Source: Candidatus Woesearchaeota archaeon (lineage in GTDB: Archaea; Nanobdellota; Nanobdellia; Woesearchaeales; GW2011-AR4). From it: DNA of 64,000 bases. Every line of letters starts with the position of its first letter. The stretch's first letter is position 1. Of the stretch, positions 32,375 to 40,698 are shown piece after piece. The notes under the pieces were generated by a model that was not told where the DNA came from, did not search any database, and saw nothing but the letters and a program-made list of their open reading frames with translations. Where the stretch lies: the NCBI GenBank assembly GCA_016180235.1, contig JACPBQ010000003.1:1-64000 (forward strand), read 5' to 3'. The position numbers and the translations under genes are program-made.

Positions 32375-33307
32375 ATGCAGTTGCAACATACGCTTGATAA
32401 GCAGGTAGAAATAGTCGCAAGAGAAGTTTTTGGCGGCTGCAAGGTCAGGCTTACACTATCTCCTGCTCAGCCAGATACAGGAATAGTTTTCAGGACTTCT
32501 AAGGGCGAGGTAAAGGCAGACATTAAGCATGCTTTTGCATATGACCATACTATGATTCTGGATAATGGCAAGGTCAGGGTTGCTTATTTTGAGCACATGC
32601 TGGCAACTTTATTTGCATATGGCATTGATAACTGTTATGCTGACATTGAAAGAACTTCTGGATTTTTTAAATTTCTGCAAAAAATAGGAATTGCTACAGA
32701 TATTGAGATGGTGCCTACCCCTGAAGACAGGGAATTGACTCTTTGCAATCTGCTTGACCGCAATGTTGTGGCGCAGGAAGGCCATAAAAGGAAGCTGGTA
32801 ACTTTAAACAAGAAGGTAGGAAATGAAAATCTGTCTCTTTATCCAATAGAAGGAGACGGCCTGAAAATCACTGTAATAACAGACTACCCGCTTCCCGGGA
32901 GAGAGAAAATGACTTTTGAAATAACTCGTGAAACCTATAAAAAGGAATTATCAGAGGCTAGGGCATATGCCCAAATTCCTCACGGGGTCCCAGTAGCCAT
33001 GGCTTCCATTCAAGCGGCATTATCCCATCCTCGTTTCGGAATAGGCCATGGATACAAAAGCAGTCATTATCCTAATGGCTCAAATTTGTTTTTGCCTGCT
33101 TCAACAAAAGAGGAATGGCGTATGCAGGAAGTTTACGGGGCAGAGGTTCTTAGGCATAGTGTTGTAGACAGAGCAGCTATTCCAGCATTAATCCCCGGAA
33201 GATTGTGCGGGGTTGAAATAAGGGTATACCGCAGTGGACATGTCAACAATCTTTTTGTTACTAAAGAATATGTAGTTCCTAATCTGGTGAGCAAAACATC
33301 ATCCTAA
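32375..33307 (+). CDS. LpxC-like UDP-3-O-acyl-N-acetylglucosamine deacetylase family protein
   Basis: The 310-residue product follows LpxC from end to end: QHTLDKQVEIV at the N-terminus, TGIVFRT near residue 35, the Glu-His catalytic/zinc pair in FEHMLATLFAYGIDN near 73, SEARAYAQI where LpxC has ARTFG, HxxxD zinc ligands in LRHSVVDRAA near 264 and the final histidine in SGHVNN near 291. LpxC makes lipid A precursors in bacteria; archaea lack lipopolysaccharide, so the substrate must differ or the cell makes an unusual glycolipid. No lpxA/lpxD seen here. The ARTFG threonine is replaced by alanine. Confidence 0.8.
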   Translation: MQLQHTLDKQVEIVAREVFGGCKVRLTLSPAQPDTGIVFRTSKGEVKADIKHAFAYDHTMILDNGKVRVAYFEHMLATLFAYGIDNCYADIERTSGFFKFLQKIGIATDIEMVPTPEDRELTLCNLLDRNVVAQEGHKRKLVTLNKKVGNENLSLYPIEGDGLKITVITDYPLPGREKMTFEITRETYKKELSEARAYAQIPHGVPVAMASIQAALSHPRFGIGHGYKSSHYPNGSNLFLPASTKEEWRMQEVYGAEVLRHSVVDRAAIPALIPGRLCGVEIRVYRSGHVNNLFVTKEYVVPNLVSKTSS

Positions 33308-33441
33308 TCCAATACCAACCCGCATTTCTTGCAGAAAGTCTCCCCTTTATCGTAATCTATTTCCCTGCTGCCGCAGTCAGGACACACTTTAATTTTGTCC
33401 TCGTGCTTCAGGCTTTCTAAACTCCTGCCCCCAAACGCCAT
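33304..33441 (-). CDS. Stand-alone TFB-type zinc ribbon protein (45 aa)
   Basis: The sequence KVCPDCGSREIDYDKGE followed by TFCKKCGLVLD is the N-terminal zinc ribbon of archaeal TFB/TFIIB with four cysteines, but the frame stops directly after it and has no cyclin folds. The longer frame upstream has an implausible hydrophobic start; ATG at 33441 lies about 30 nt downstream of a TATA-like GTTTAAAAA. Its end overlaps the LpxC-like gene by 4 bp. It could bind RNA polymerase at the TFB site or simply be a small zinc protein. Confidence 0.7.
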   Translation of the reverse strand: MAFGGRSLESLKHEDKIKVCPDCGSREIDYDKGETFCKKCGLVLD

Positions 33442-33543
33442 GCGTCGATAAAAGAATATAGGCTTTTTAAACCTTTTGGAATATTTGATATTAAGGAAAA
33501 AACTTAAAAAGATAAGAATAGCCTTTGATTGCGGTGGTAAAAT

Positions 33544-33783
33544 ATGCACAAAATTACCTTGTATCAATTCGAAGATTGCCCATACTGCGCGAAAGTCAGG
33601 GCTAAATTGGATGAATTGGGATTCAAATACAAAAAAGTCAATGTCGAAAGGGGCAGGGAAGACCCAAAAAGGAAGGAGATAGCAAAAAAATCAGGAGTTT
33701 TAACAGTTCCTGTAATAGAAATTGACGGCAAATTTATAGGGGAAAGCGATGTTATAGTAAAAAAGCTGGAGGAATTAAAATAA
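33544..33783 (+). CDS. Glutaredoxin-like protein
   Basis: A 79-residue thioredoxin-fold protein with redox motif CPYC in QFEDCPYCAKVR near residue 12, the cis-proline TVPVIEIDG near 57 and a C-terminal GESDVI. Divergent from the zinc ribbon gene, sharing a 100-nt promoter region. Confidence 0.92.
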   Translation: MHKITLYQFEDCPYCAKVRAKLDELGFKYKKVNVERGREDPKRKEIAKKSGVLTVPVIEIDGKFIGESDVIVKKLEELK

Positions 33784-34479
33784 TTATTTTTTCAAATAAA
33801 ACTCTTTTTTATTGTTATCCAGCCTTTCTATAGCATACCTCAGCATCGTCCTTGGCATATTTTTATGATGCTTGTCTAAAAACTTCATCAATTCCTTTTC
33901 GTCCCTTTTTCCCATCTCCCTGAGCATCCATCCAACTGCCTTGTGTATCAGGTCATGGCTGTCATTCAGCAAAATTTCCGATATTTTTATGGTGTCATCA
34001 AATTTATGATTCTTCAAAAACTCAAACGTTGTTATTATGGCAATTCTCCTGTCCCACAGACTCTGGGATTTTGCCAGTTCATACAATAATGACTTATCTT
34101 TGTTTATCAGATGCTTGCCAAGCAGCTTGTCGGCCACGCAGTCAATCAAATCCCAATTGTTGCTCCTATTCTTGTGTTTGATATAAAAATCAACTATTTT
34201 TTGCTTTTCTCTTTCATTCGCTTTTTGGTATTTGTAAACAAGAATAAAAAAACCAGTAAGCCTGTGCTCATGATATTTATTGTAAATCAATTTCTTTAAA
34301 TCAGAAAGCCCTAAATTCACGTATTTTTTGGCCAATTCTCTCTGCTCTGGCACGGTCAGCCCAAGAAAAACATCGCCTTCTCCGTACTGCCCTTTTCCAG
34401 TCTTAAAGAATCTCGCATATATTTTAGCTTTATCCGGATGTGAATGCTCCTTGATTTCTTTTGCTAGCTGATTTAACAT
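33784..34479 (-). CDS. DNA alkylation repair protein, AlkD-like
   Basis: A 231-residue HEAT-like helical repeat protein. The family pattern is seen in YGEGDVFLGLTVPEQRELAKKY, the Trp-Asp motif in NRSNNWDLIDCVADK near residue 108, LWDRRIAIITTFEF near 145 and HKAVGWMLREMGKRD near 180. AlkD glycosylases remove alkylated purines without base flipping. It starts 2 nt after the Rad50-like gene, forming a DNA repair pair. Confidence 0.9.
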   Translation of the reverse strand: MLNQLAKEIKEHSHPDKAKIYARFFKTGKGQYGEGDVFLGLTVPEQRELAKKYVNLGLSDLKKLIYNKYHEHRLTGFFILVYKYQKANEREKQKIVDFYIKHKNRSNNWDLIDCVADKLLGKHLINKDKSLLYELAKSQSLWDRRIAIITTFEFLKNHKFDDTIKISEILLNDSHDLIHKAVGWMLREMGKRDEKELMKFLDKHHKNMPRTMLRYAIERLDNNKKEFYLKK

Positions 34480-34481
34480 TT

Positions 34482-36545
34482 TTACGCTATCGTGCTCACA
34501 TGCTCCCGTTTCTCAACCCTTATGACCTTGTCGACAAAGCTTTCTATCTTTGATTCGTGACTTACAATAACAATCTGCTTCATATTCAATTGATTCAGGA
34601 TATCCCTTACCTTGTCCAGCTGCTCCGAGGAAAAGCCGTCAGTGGGCTCGTCCAGCATCAGAATGTCTTTTGTCTTTATCCCGGAAACAACATCATTAAT
34701 CACTTTATTCAAAGCTAATCTATAAGACAATGCAACAGAAGTTTTCTCACCGCCGCTAAGGCTCTCTATGCTGGTTTCATAGCCGTTCTGCTCCACTACC
34801 GGGGTAAACTCGTCATCCAGCCTTACAGAAATTGCCTCGTCTTCTATCAGGATATTGAACCATTCCTTGAATAATTCGTCAAATTCCCTGTGTACCTGCA
34901 GCATGACATGCTTTTCCATAGTGCCCATCAAATTCACAAAGTAGCCTTCAAGCCAGTTCTGCATTTCCATGAAATAGCCTAGTTTTTCCTTTGCCTCGGT
35001 TTTTTTCCTTATTTCTTTTTCTAATGCTGCAATGATCCTGCTCAATGACTCTTTTTCCTTTTCCAGGCTATTTTTCTCAAGGTCCAGCTTTTTTTCCTCT
35101 TCTCTGGAACTGTCCAAATCTGATTTTGCCTTCTTGTACTGCTCCTCAATATCTTTCATTCCATTGATTTTTTCATTGATCTCAGATTTTTTTATGTTTA
35201 TCTGCCCTATATTCTTCTTTATCTGCTCCTGCCTTTTCCCGATATTTTCTTTTTCTTCTTTTTTATCCTTAAGATTATAAATTTTTAATTTCAAAAGCTC
35301 AATTTTATTTTCTAATTTTCTTAATTCCTCTTTTTCTTTCTCAAATGTTTCCAGTTTTGCCCTGAGCTCTTTTTCTTTTTCAGAATAAATCCCAATATTT
35401 TCCTCAGCTTCTCTTAAGCTCTTGTTTTCCCTTTCAGTTATCGAGCTTTTATGCTCGTGCTCAACATCCTGCAAACATAAGGGGCATTTTTCAATCTCAG
35501 AAATCTTTTTTATTATATCCCCGGATATGTTTTTATTAAATTGAAATTCATTAATCTTTTTCTTTATTTCATCAAGCTCCTCATTTGCTTTTTCCATATT
35601 TTTTTTGATATTATTGGATTTTTCCCTTATTGTTTTGTCCTCCTTTATTGTTTCCTTGCCTAATTCATTTTCTAAAATTTCAATTTGTTTGGTTAATTTG
35701 CCGATAATATCATTATTCCTTGCCCTTTCATTTACAAGATTCCTCAATTCCGCTTCAAGAACATCCAAGCTGCTTTTCAATCTGTTAAGCTCACTGGTCT
35801 TTTTCTCAAAAGCAAGGATATTCTCTTTTTTTTCTTTTACGGATTTTTTCGCCTTTTCAGCCTTTGGAGCGATTTCTTTTATTTTTTCATCTAAGCTGGA
35901 AATTTCCCTGTCAATGCCTCCCTTTTCCTTTTTCTTTTCCTCCAAGTCAGAAATAAAGCCCTCTATCTCCCTCTTTTTTTCCTTTAATGCCCTTATGAAA
36001 ACAGAGGAATTTTCCTTTATCCTTTTGTATCTGTCAATGTTGAACACTTTCCTTAAGGTGTTGAGCCTCATGTCCCGGTCTTCCATTAAAATGCGCTTCA
36101 TCTCTTCCTGCGGCGTATATACCGTATACCTGTAAATCAAATCCTTGCCCTTGGAAACAAGATCCTTTGGATAGCCCAATAAATCAAAAACTTCTGCCTT
36201 CATCTCAACAGGGCTTAATTCCTTCTTCATTTCATCCGTTATTATATAGCCCGTCTCCTGCTTTATTGCATCTTTCCCTTTTTTCAGGGTTCTTTTTATG
36301 ATAATTTCCTTGCCTTCCATGTCAAACTTTAATTCAACAAAACCCTCTTTCTTTCCGTGCCTCAATAGAGAAGAAGCCGGCAATTCGCTTGGTTTAGAGC
36401 CGAAAAGGGCAAATTCTATTGCCAATAATATGGTTGATTTTCCAGAGCCAATATCCCCGGATAACAGCAAAGAGCCCAGAGGAAAATCTATGCTTTGGTT
36501 AAGATAGCTCCTGATATTGTTTAGTTTAATAGATTTTAATAGCAT
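34482..36545 (-). CDS. rad50: Rad50/SMC-type ATPase
   Basis: The 687-residue protein has Walker A GDIGSGKST near residue 32, long coiled coils with a central zinc hook CPLC near 350, the ABC signature SLSGGEKTSVAL near 595 and Walker B DILMLDEPTDGF near 630. This is the Rad50 layout in shortened form. The partner Mre11 is not adjacent and not in the window. The frame could open at 36569, but the ATG at 36545 is preceded by GGGGGC and begins the conserved LLKSIKLNNIRSY. Confidence 0.88.
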   Translation of the reverse strand: MLLKSIKLNNIRSYLNQSIDFPLGSLLLSGDIGSGKSTILLAIEFALFGSKPSELPASSLLRHGKKEGFVELKFDMEGKEIIIKRTLKKGKDAIKQETGYIITDEMKKELSPVEMKAEVFDLLGYPKDLVSKGKDLIYRYTVYTPQEEMKRILMEDRDMRLNTLRKVFNIDRYKRIKENSSVFIRALKEKKREIEGFISDLEEKKKEKGGIDREISSLDEKIKEIAPKAEKAKKSVKEKKENILAFEKKTSELNRLKSSLDVLEAELRNLVNERARNNDIIGKLTKQIEILENELGKETIKEDKTIREKSNNIKKNMEKANEELDEIKKKINEFQFNKNISGDIIKKISEIEKCPLCLQDVEHEHKSSITERENKSLREAEENIGIYSEKEKELRAKLETFEKEKEELRKLENKIELLKLKIYNLKDKKEEKENIGKRQEQIKKNIGQINIKKSEINEKINGMKDIEEQYKKAKSDLDSSREEEKKLDLEKNSLEKEKESLSRIIAALEKEIRKKTEAKEKLGYFMEMQNWLEGYFVNLMGTMEKHVMLQVHREFDELFKEWFNILIEDEAISVRLDDEFTPVVEQNGYETSIESLSGGEKTSVALSYRLALNKVINDVVSGIKTKDILMLDEPTDGFSSEQLDKVRDILNQLNMKQIVIVSHESKIESFVDKVIRVEKREHVSTIA

Positions 36546-36590
36546 TTGCCCCCAAATAATAAGAATCATGCCTATTTATTTTAAAGTTTC

Positions 36591-37556
36591 CTATCCCAGT
36601 TTCCTCTTCATATTCTCAATTATATTCACAGGAGTCGGATCTACCCTGTTCCAGACTGCAAGGTAATAAGAGACAAAATCACCCAAATAAATTGCAGACA
36701 GCATCCTTGCCAACAAGCTTCTGCCTTGAACCTGCACTTCCTCCACGTTCATCTTTTCTTCCATTATCTCCTTGCATATGTCCATTCTTTTTTTAATGCC
36801 CTGCCTGTCGTTCTTGTCCCTGAGCAAAACAGCAGCAAATTTCCTGTCCATTCCCTGGTAGCCGGCAATTTCATTATGGTTCATCTCAGAGAAAACATTG
36901 TGGAAAGCAGGCAATTTTGCATTCTCATTAATCTGCGTCTTCCACCTGAAAGCGACAGGCCCCAAAGCCTCTGAAGCATAGATTATTGGTATCTTATCCC
37001 TGAGCTTTTTTGATAATTGCTGGCCTTCCTCCTCAAACTTCTTTGTGTTTTTAAGGACTTCAAGCACCTCGTTTAGATCATCATTTCTTACTTTTGCAAT
37101 TCCAGTATTGTGCAATATACCAAGCATTGGGAAAAACAGGTAGCCTAAAGCTGCTCTTGGCTGCAATCCTGAAGGCACCTTTACCACCTTCTCGCATTCA
37201 TCTCCTAATTTTCCTCCGGAAGTTATCCCTATTATCTTTGCCTTTTTTTCGTAGGCATCATAATATGATGATAAAGTTTCCTCGGTATTGCCAGAGTAAG
37301 AAACAGCAAAGACTAGGCTATTTGAATCAACAAAGCTAGGCACCTTATAATCGCGGCTGACATAAACGGGTATTTTGGAGTCTTGCATGTAAACCCTCAG
37401 CAAGTCTCCTCCAATAGCAGAGCCACCCATTCCCGCAACTACGATGTTCTTTACCTCTCCGGGAACAGAAAGGCCTTTTGGCAATGCTAAAGCTTCCCTG
37501 CATTGTTTTGGGAAATCCTTTATTACCCCAAGCATGTTCTGGCTGTCTACTACCAT
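36591..37556 (-). CDS. Bifunctional phosphoglucose/phosphomannose isomerase
   Basis: A 321-residue double-SIS isomerase of the archaeal PGI/PMI family. Features: VVAGMGGSAIGGDLL near residue 38, AVSYSGNTEETLSSY near 86, RAALGYLFFPML, and the HNEIAGYQG region near 227 with a likely catalytic glutamate/histidine. It would interconvert glucose-6-P, fructose-6-P and mannose-6-P, feeding the glycan cluster at 4.4-11.7 kb. Confidence 0.9.
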   Translation of the reverse strand: MVVDSQNMLGVIKDFPKQCREALALPKGLSVPGEVKNIVVAGMGGSAIGGDLLRVYMQDSKIPVYVSRDYKVPSFVDSNSLVFAVSYSGNTEETLSSYYDAYEKKAKIIGITSGGKLGDECEKVVKVPSGLQPRAALGYLFFPMLGILHNTGIAKVRNDDLNEVLEVLKNTKKFEEEGQQLSKKLRDKIPIIYASEALGPVAFRWKTQINENAKLPAFHNVFSEMNHNEIAGYQGMDRKFAAVLLRDKNDRQGIKKRMDICKEIMEEKMNVEEVQVQGRSLLARMLSAIYLGDFVSYYLAVWNRVDPTPVNIIENMKRKLG

Positions 37557-37645
37557 TTTAATATACGATTTTTTAGATTTAAGTATATATAATTTGTTAT
37601 TTTAGAATTATTTTTTTATGATGCAGCAGGAGTAATTTTATAGGC

Positions 37646-37930
37646 TCATCTTAATTCGCTTCTAAGCTCCTTCCAAACTGTGCTCCATAGCCTGCGTTTG
37701 CCAAGCTTTGTTACAATACTTTCCTCTAAATTAACTTGCTTTAGGAGGCTTGCAAATTTCTTTGAAAGATCCGGCAATCCGGAAAAATCATTTCTTGACA
37801 ATTTACTTTTTAATTCTTCTAAGCATTGATACATGCCCCTAATCTGAATATCCTCTGCCCTTAGGACACTTTCAATTTCTGCAATGGCTCTAAGTTCTCT
37901 TTTGCTCCTCCAATTTTGGAACCATCCCAT
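37646..37930 (-). CDS. Small helical protein of unknown function
   Basis: A 94-residue basic and acidic mixed protein, probably all helix (SKRELRAIAEIESVLRAE, MYQCLEELKSKLS). No motif recognised. Separated from neighbours by promoter-like AT-rich DNA. Confidence 0.5.
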   Translation of the reverse strand: MGWFQNWRSKRELRAIAEIESVLRAEDIQIRGMYQCLEELKSKLSRNDFSGLPDLSKKFASLLKQVNLEESIVTKLGKRRLWSTVWKELRSELR

Positions 37931-38113
37931 ATGCGGAAATATTTGATTATATATTTATAAAATTATCTACTTTTCCTGAGCTTTGATAAATAAAAATAAA
38001 CAACAACCTTTATAAATAAAAACCTTATCCTTTCATTTAAGGAAAATGTAGGTAGTAGCTTACCTGAATTCCGGCATATAATCTAAGAATCAATTTTGAA
38101 TGGAGGCTCTAAG

Positions 38114-38698
38114 ATGGGAATGTACCAGCATATAAGGCAGCTTTGGAAGCAGCCAAGTGACGATTTAAAGAATATTCTAAGGCAAAGGCTTATTGAGTGG
38201 AGAAGAGAAGAGTCTACTGTAAGGATTGAAAGGCCAACAAGATTGGATAGGGCGCGTTCTTTGGGCTATAAGGCAAAACAGGGCTTTGTTCTCGTAAGGC
38301 AAAGGGTTCCCAGAGGCGGAAGGCAAAGGGAAACTATAAGGAAAGGAAGAAGAAGCAAGCACTTTGGCAGGAGAAAAAACGTTGACAAGAACTACCAGCA
38401 GGTTGCAGAGGAAAGGGCAGTGAAAAAATACCCTAATTGTGAAGTCCTAAACAGCTATTATGTCGCGGAAGACGGGATTTATTCCTGGTATGAGGTAATC
38501 CTTGTAGACAAGGCTCATCCCCAGGTTCTTGCAGACAAAAACCTGAACTGGATTGCGATGCCGCAGCACACAAGAAGGGCTTTTAGAGGCCTGACTTCCT
38601 CAGCAAGAAAAAGCAGGGGTTTAAGGATCAAAGGCAAAGGCGCAGAGAAGCTAAGGCCAAGCAGGACTGCCAATATTAGGCGCAGAAAGCAAATTTAA
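38114..38698 (+). CDS. rpl15e: Ribosomal protein L15e
   Basis: The 194-residue basic protein starts MGMYQHIRQLW and carries the eL15 hallmarks: RPTRLDRARSLGYKAKQGFV near residue 42, RVPRGGRQR, NSYYVAEDGIYSWYEVIL near 118, and RGLTSSARKSRGLR near 160. Found in archaea and eukaryotes only. A TATA box (TTTATAAATA near 38010) gives a leader of about 80 nt. Confidence 0.97.
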   Translation: MGMYQHIRQLWKQPSDDLKNILRQRLIEWRREESTVRIERPTRLDRARSLGYKAKQGFVLVRQRVPRGGRQRETIRKGRRSKHFGRRKNVDKNYQQVAEERAVKKYPNCEVLNSYYVAEDGIYSWYEVILVDKAHPQVLADKNLNWIAMPQHTRRAFRGLTSSARKSRGLRIKGKGAEKLRPSRTANIRRRKQI

Positions 38699-38747
38699 GT
38701 TTTATTAGCATAAAATTTAAATACATATCCCCCTAAAGATGTATTTT

Positions 38748-38888
38748 ATGATAAAGCTGCAATGCGGAAAGTGCAATTACGAGTTCGAGAAGGAAAAAAT
38801 GCCTAACAGGTGCCCTTACTGCGCCGCAGAGGACACAATAGAGCCCTATAAGACAGCACAGGACTGGCTGGAAGAATCGGATATTTAG
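38748..38888 (+). CDS. Small zinc-ribbon protein (46 aa)
   Basis: The frame IKLQCGKCNYEFEKEKMPNR then CPYCAAEDTIEPY holds two CxxC pairs with rubredoxin-type spacing, so one zinc is likely. ATG at 38748 lies about 30 nt after AAATTTAAATAC. Immediately downstream of L15e. Too short for automatic gene calls but well supported by the cysteine pattern. Confidence 0.75.
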   Translation: MIKLQCGKCNYEFEKEKMPNRCPYCAAEDTIEPYKTAQDWLEESDI

Positions 38889-38958
38889 AGTTCAAGCTTA
38901 AGGCCTTTTAGGCTTCTTCTTATCATGTCCAAATAACCTTCTGCATCCTTTTTGCTGT

Positions 38959-40446
38959 TTATTTCTCCTTAAAATCAAAGTCACTGAACAAATGTGATGT
39001 TTCCTTTTCAGGCTTTTTGCCTTTTATTTTTTGTATTATAAAATCCCTGCTGTAATATGTTACAACACCCAGGATTATTGTGACAAGGATTACTGAAGCA
39101 AGCTTTGGTTTTGAGACAACATAATTAGCGGTGCTTACTACGGCTCCTGCAATGGACTTCAAGCCATCGGCCGTTTTCTTTATCGCATCCCTTTTGTCCT
39201 CAATCAGGACATCTTTTATCACATTTACGGGCCCAAATGATTCCTGCAGAGTCTCATTGCCCGTGCTGTTATCTTTTTTCCCAACCGCTTCTTCCGGCAG
39301 AACCACATCATAAGTTCCCCCCGGGACTTCCTCTGAAAGGTCTATTGCGATGATTTCTCCGGGCTTAAGATTTAATTTTTTGTTAATTAGGTACTTTTTA
39401 TCATTGCTTTCAAGTATTATGGTAGTTTCATCCTCATAATCCACATTGCCTGTATTTTCCACATTTACAATGCTGTTTTCCTGCTTCATTTCAATCTTTT
39501 TTACAATAACTACTGTAAAAGTGCTTTGCTCAACTACTCCATCGTAAGAGCTCAATAGGAAGTAAACTCCAGGTTCCTGGTTTTTTTCAATTCCAAGCTC
39601 AAACTGGCCTGAGCTTTGGACTTCTTTTTCAGCAATTGGGTTTTCTTCGGGATCAAATACCTTTACATTGATGCTGCTGGCATTTATCAGCCTGCTTGTG
39701 TGGTCATAAAGGGCAATCCTTGCCTTTAAGGTGTCTTCCGGCATAAGCACATTATTCTCCATGTCGTTCTGGATGCTTGTCGGTATCTGGGGTATTTCAA
39801 CCTTGAGTGTTTTTTCCCCCTTGTTGCTGTACCTGTCTGTTGCGGAAATGGCTATCTCATAATCCCCTGCTTCGGTATTTGCATCTATATGGAGCAAATG
39901 CTCCAGTTTTCCTGCTGTGATATTGCCACTTTCCTGATTATCTCTGAACTTTATGGAGAATTCCCCTTTTGACATTACTTCTCCGCTGGCTTTTCTCGCA
40001 TCCGCTGAAATAAGGAGGTCCTTTCCCGGCTCAGAATGCAAATCTTCTCCTGTTGCTATGTCTATCAGGCTGCTTACCTGGAAATCTGTAGAGGATGCAG
40101 AATCGGTATTTGTCCCGTCATTGCTGTCCAGGCCTGCTTTAATTGTGCATGTTCCTATCATCGGGCTGGATAATGCCAGTTCAGGGACCTGCACCTGAGT
40201 CCTTACGTTTGCCTCTAAGTTGATTGGTGTCGTATAATACTGCAGATTGTAGTTATCGCATACCAGGTGCAGCTTGAAGAAGCCGTCATGGTCCTGCTCT
40301 TCCTTGATGGATATGTCCGGGATTATTTTTTCCCCCAGGTTGTAGGTTTCCTTGTTTGGCAGAGTTATGCTTATCTCTGCAAAAGCGCCTGGAATAAGGG
40401 CTATAAGCAAAAAATACAGAAATGCAAGCCTCTTTGTTTTTTTCAT
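38959..40446 (-). CDS. Secreted, C-terminally anchored multi-Ig-like surface protein
   Basis: The 495-residue product has a signal peptide (LAFLYFLLIALIPGAFA), four or five beta-sandwich modules with patterns like ADARKASGEVMSKGEFSI and MPEDTLKARIALYDH typical of alpha-2-macroglobulin/MG2-like domains, and a C-terminal transmembrane helix near 450-470 followed by a basic tail. The ATG at 40446 is 25 nt from a TATA box, so an upstream in-frame ATG at 40470 is not used. Likely part of the cell envelope. Confidence 0.75.
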   Translation of the reverse strand: MKKTKRLAFLYFLLIALIPGAFAEISITLPNKETYNLGEKIIPDISIKEEQDHDGFFKLHLVCDNYNLQYYTTPINLEANVRTQVQVPELALSSPMIGTCTIKAGLDSNDGTNTDSASSTDFQVSSLIDIATGEDLHSEPGKDLLISADARKASGEVMSKGEFSIKFRDNQESGNITAGKLEHLLHIDANTEAGDYEIAISATDRYSNKGEKTLKVEIPQIPTSIQNDMENNVLMPEDTLKARIALYDHTSRLINASSINVKVFDPEENPIAEKEVQSSGQFELGIEKNQEPGVYFLLSSYDGVVEQSTFTVVIVKKIEMKQENSIVNVENTGNVDYEDETTIILESNDKKYLINKKLNLKPGEIIAIDLSEEVPGGTYDVVLPEEAVGKKDNSTGNETLQESFGPVNVIKDVLIEDKRDAIKKTADGLKSIAGAVVSTANYVVSKPKLASVILVTIILGVVTYYSRDFIIQKIKGKKPEKETSHLFSDFDFKEK

Positions 40447-40470
40447 GACAACTTTCTGGTAATAACTCAT

Positions 40471-40480
40471 TTATATATTT
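40471..40480 (-). promoter_or_regulatory. TATA box of the Ig-like surface protein gene
   Basis: AAATATATAA on the minus strand, 25 nt from the ATG at 40446. Confidence 0.6.
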
Positions 40481-40557
40481 TACTGTTGTAGATACAGAGT
40501 AATCTCAAGTTAAATGTGTTTTAAAATTATTTTCAATCTGCCTTCTGCATATTTAGT

Positions 40558-40694
40558 GCGAGGCATCGCTGTCTTGCCATGCACAAAAATCTAAGATTTT
40601 TGGCACGTGAAAATGCTCTGCATTTTCTGTGCTGGAAACTTTGTTTCCATGCATCCTGAAAATCTTTGATTTTCATGACATCGCTCTGCCTCGC
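40558..40694. repeat. Compound palindromic element B
   Basis: An outer pair GCGAGGCA (40558-40565)/TGCCTCGC (40687-40694) encloses four perfect hairpins in series: CAAAAATC/GATTTTTG (loop TAA, 40584-40602), GAAAATGC/GCATTTTC (loop TCT, 40609-40627), GGAAAC/GTTTCC (loop TTT, 40634-40648) and TGAAAATC/GATTTTCA (loop TTT, 40657-40675). Two of these arms recur in element A. It sits between a promoter and the 3' end of dtdA. Confidence 0.85.
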
Positions 40695-40698
40695 CTAT

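Noticed and set aside
33304-33567. 87-residue version of the zinc ribbon protein
   Set aside because: The added N-terminal part covers the promoter shared with glutaredoxin and has no protein-like sequence.
34482-36545. Rad50-Mre11 operon
   Set aside because: No phosphoesterase with Mre11 motifs adjoins; the metallophosphoesterase at 15454 is too small and distant.
40558-40694. CRISPR array
   Set aside because: Hairpins differ from each other, linkers are 6-9 nt and no direct repeat-spacer pattern or cas gene is present.
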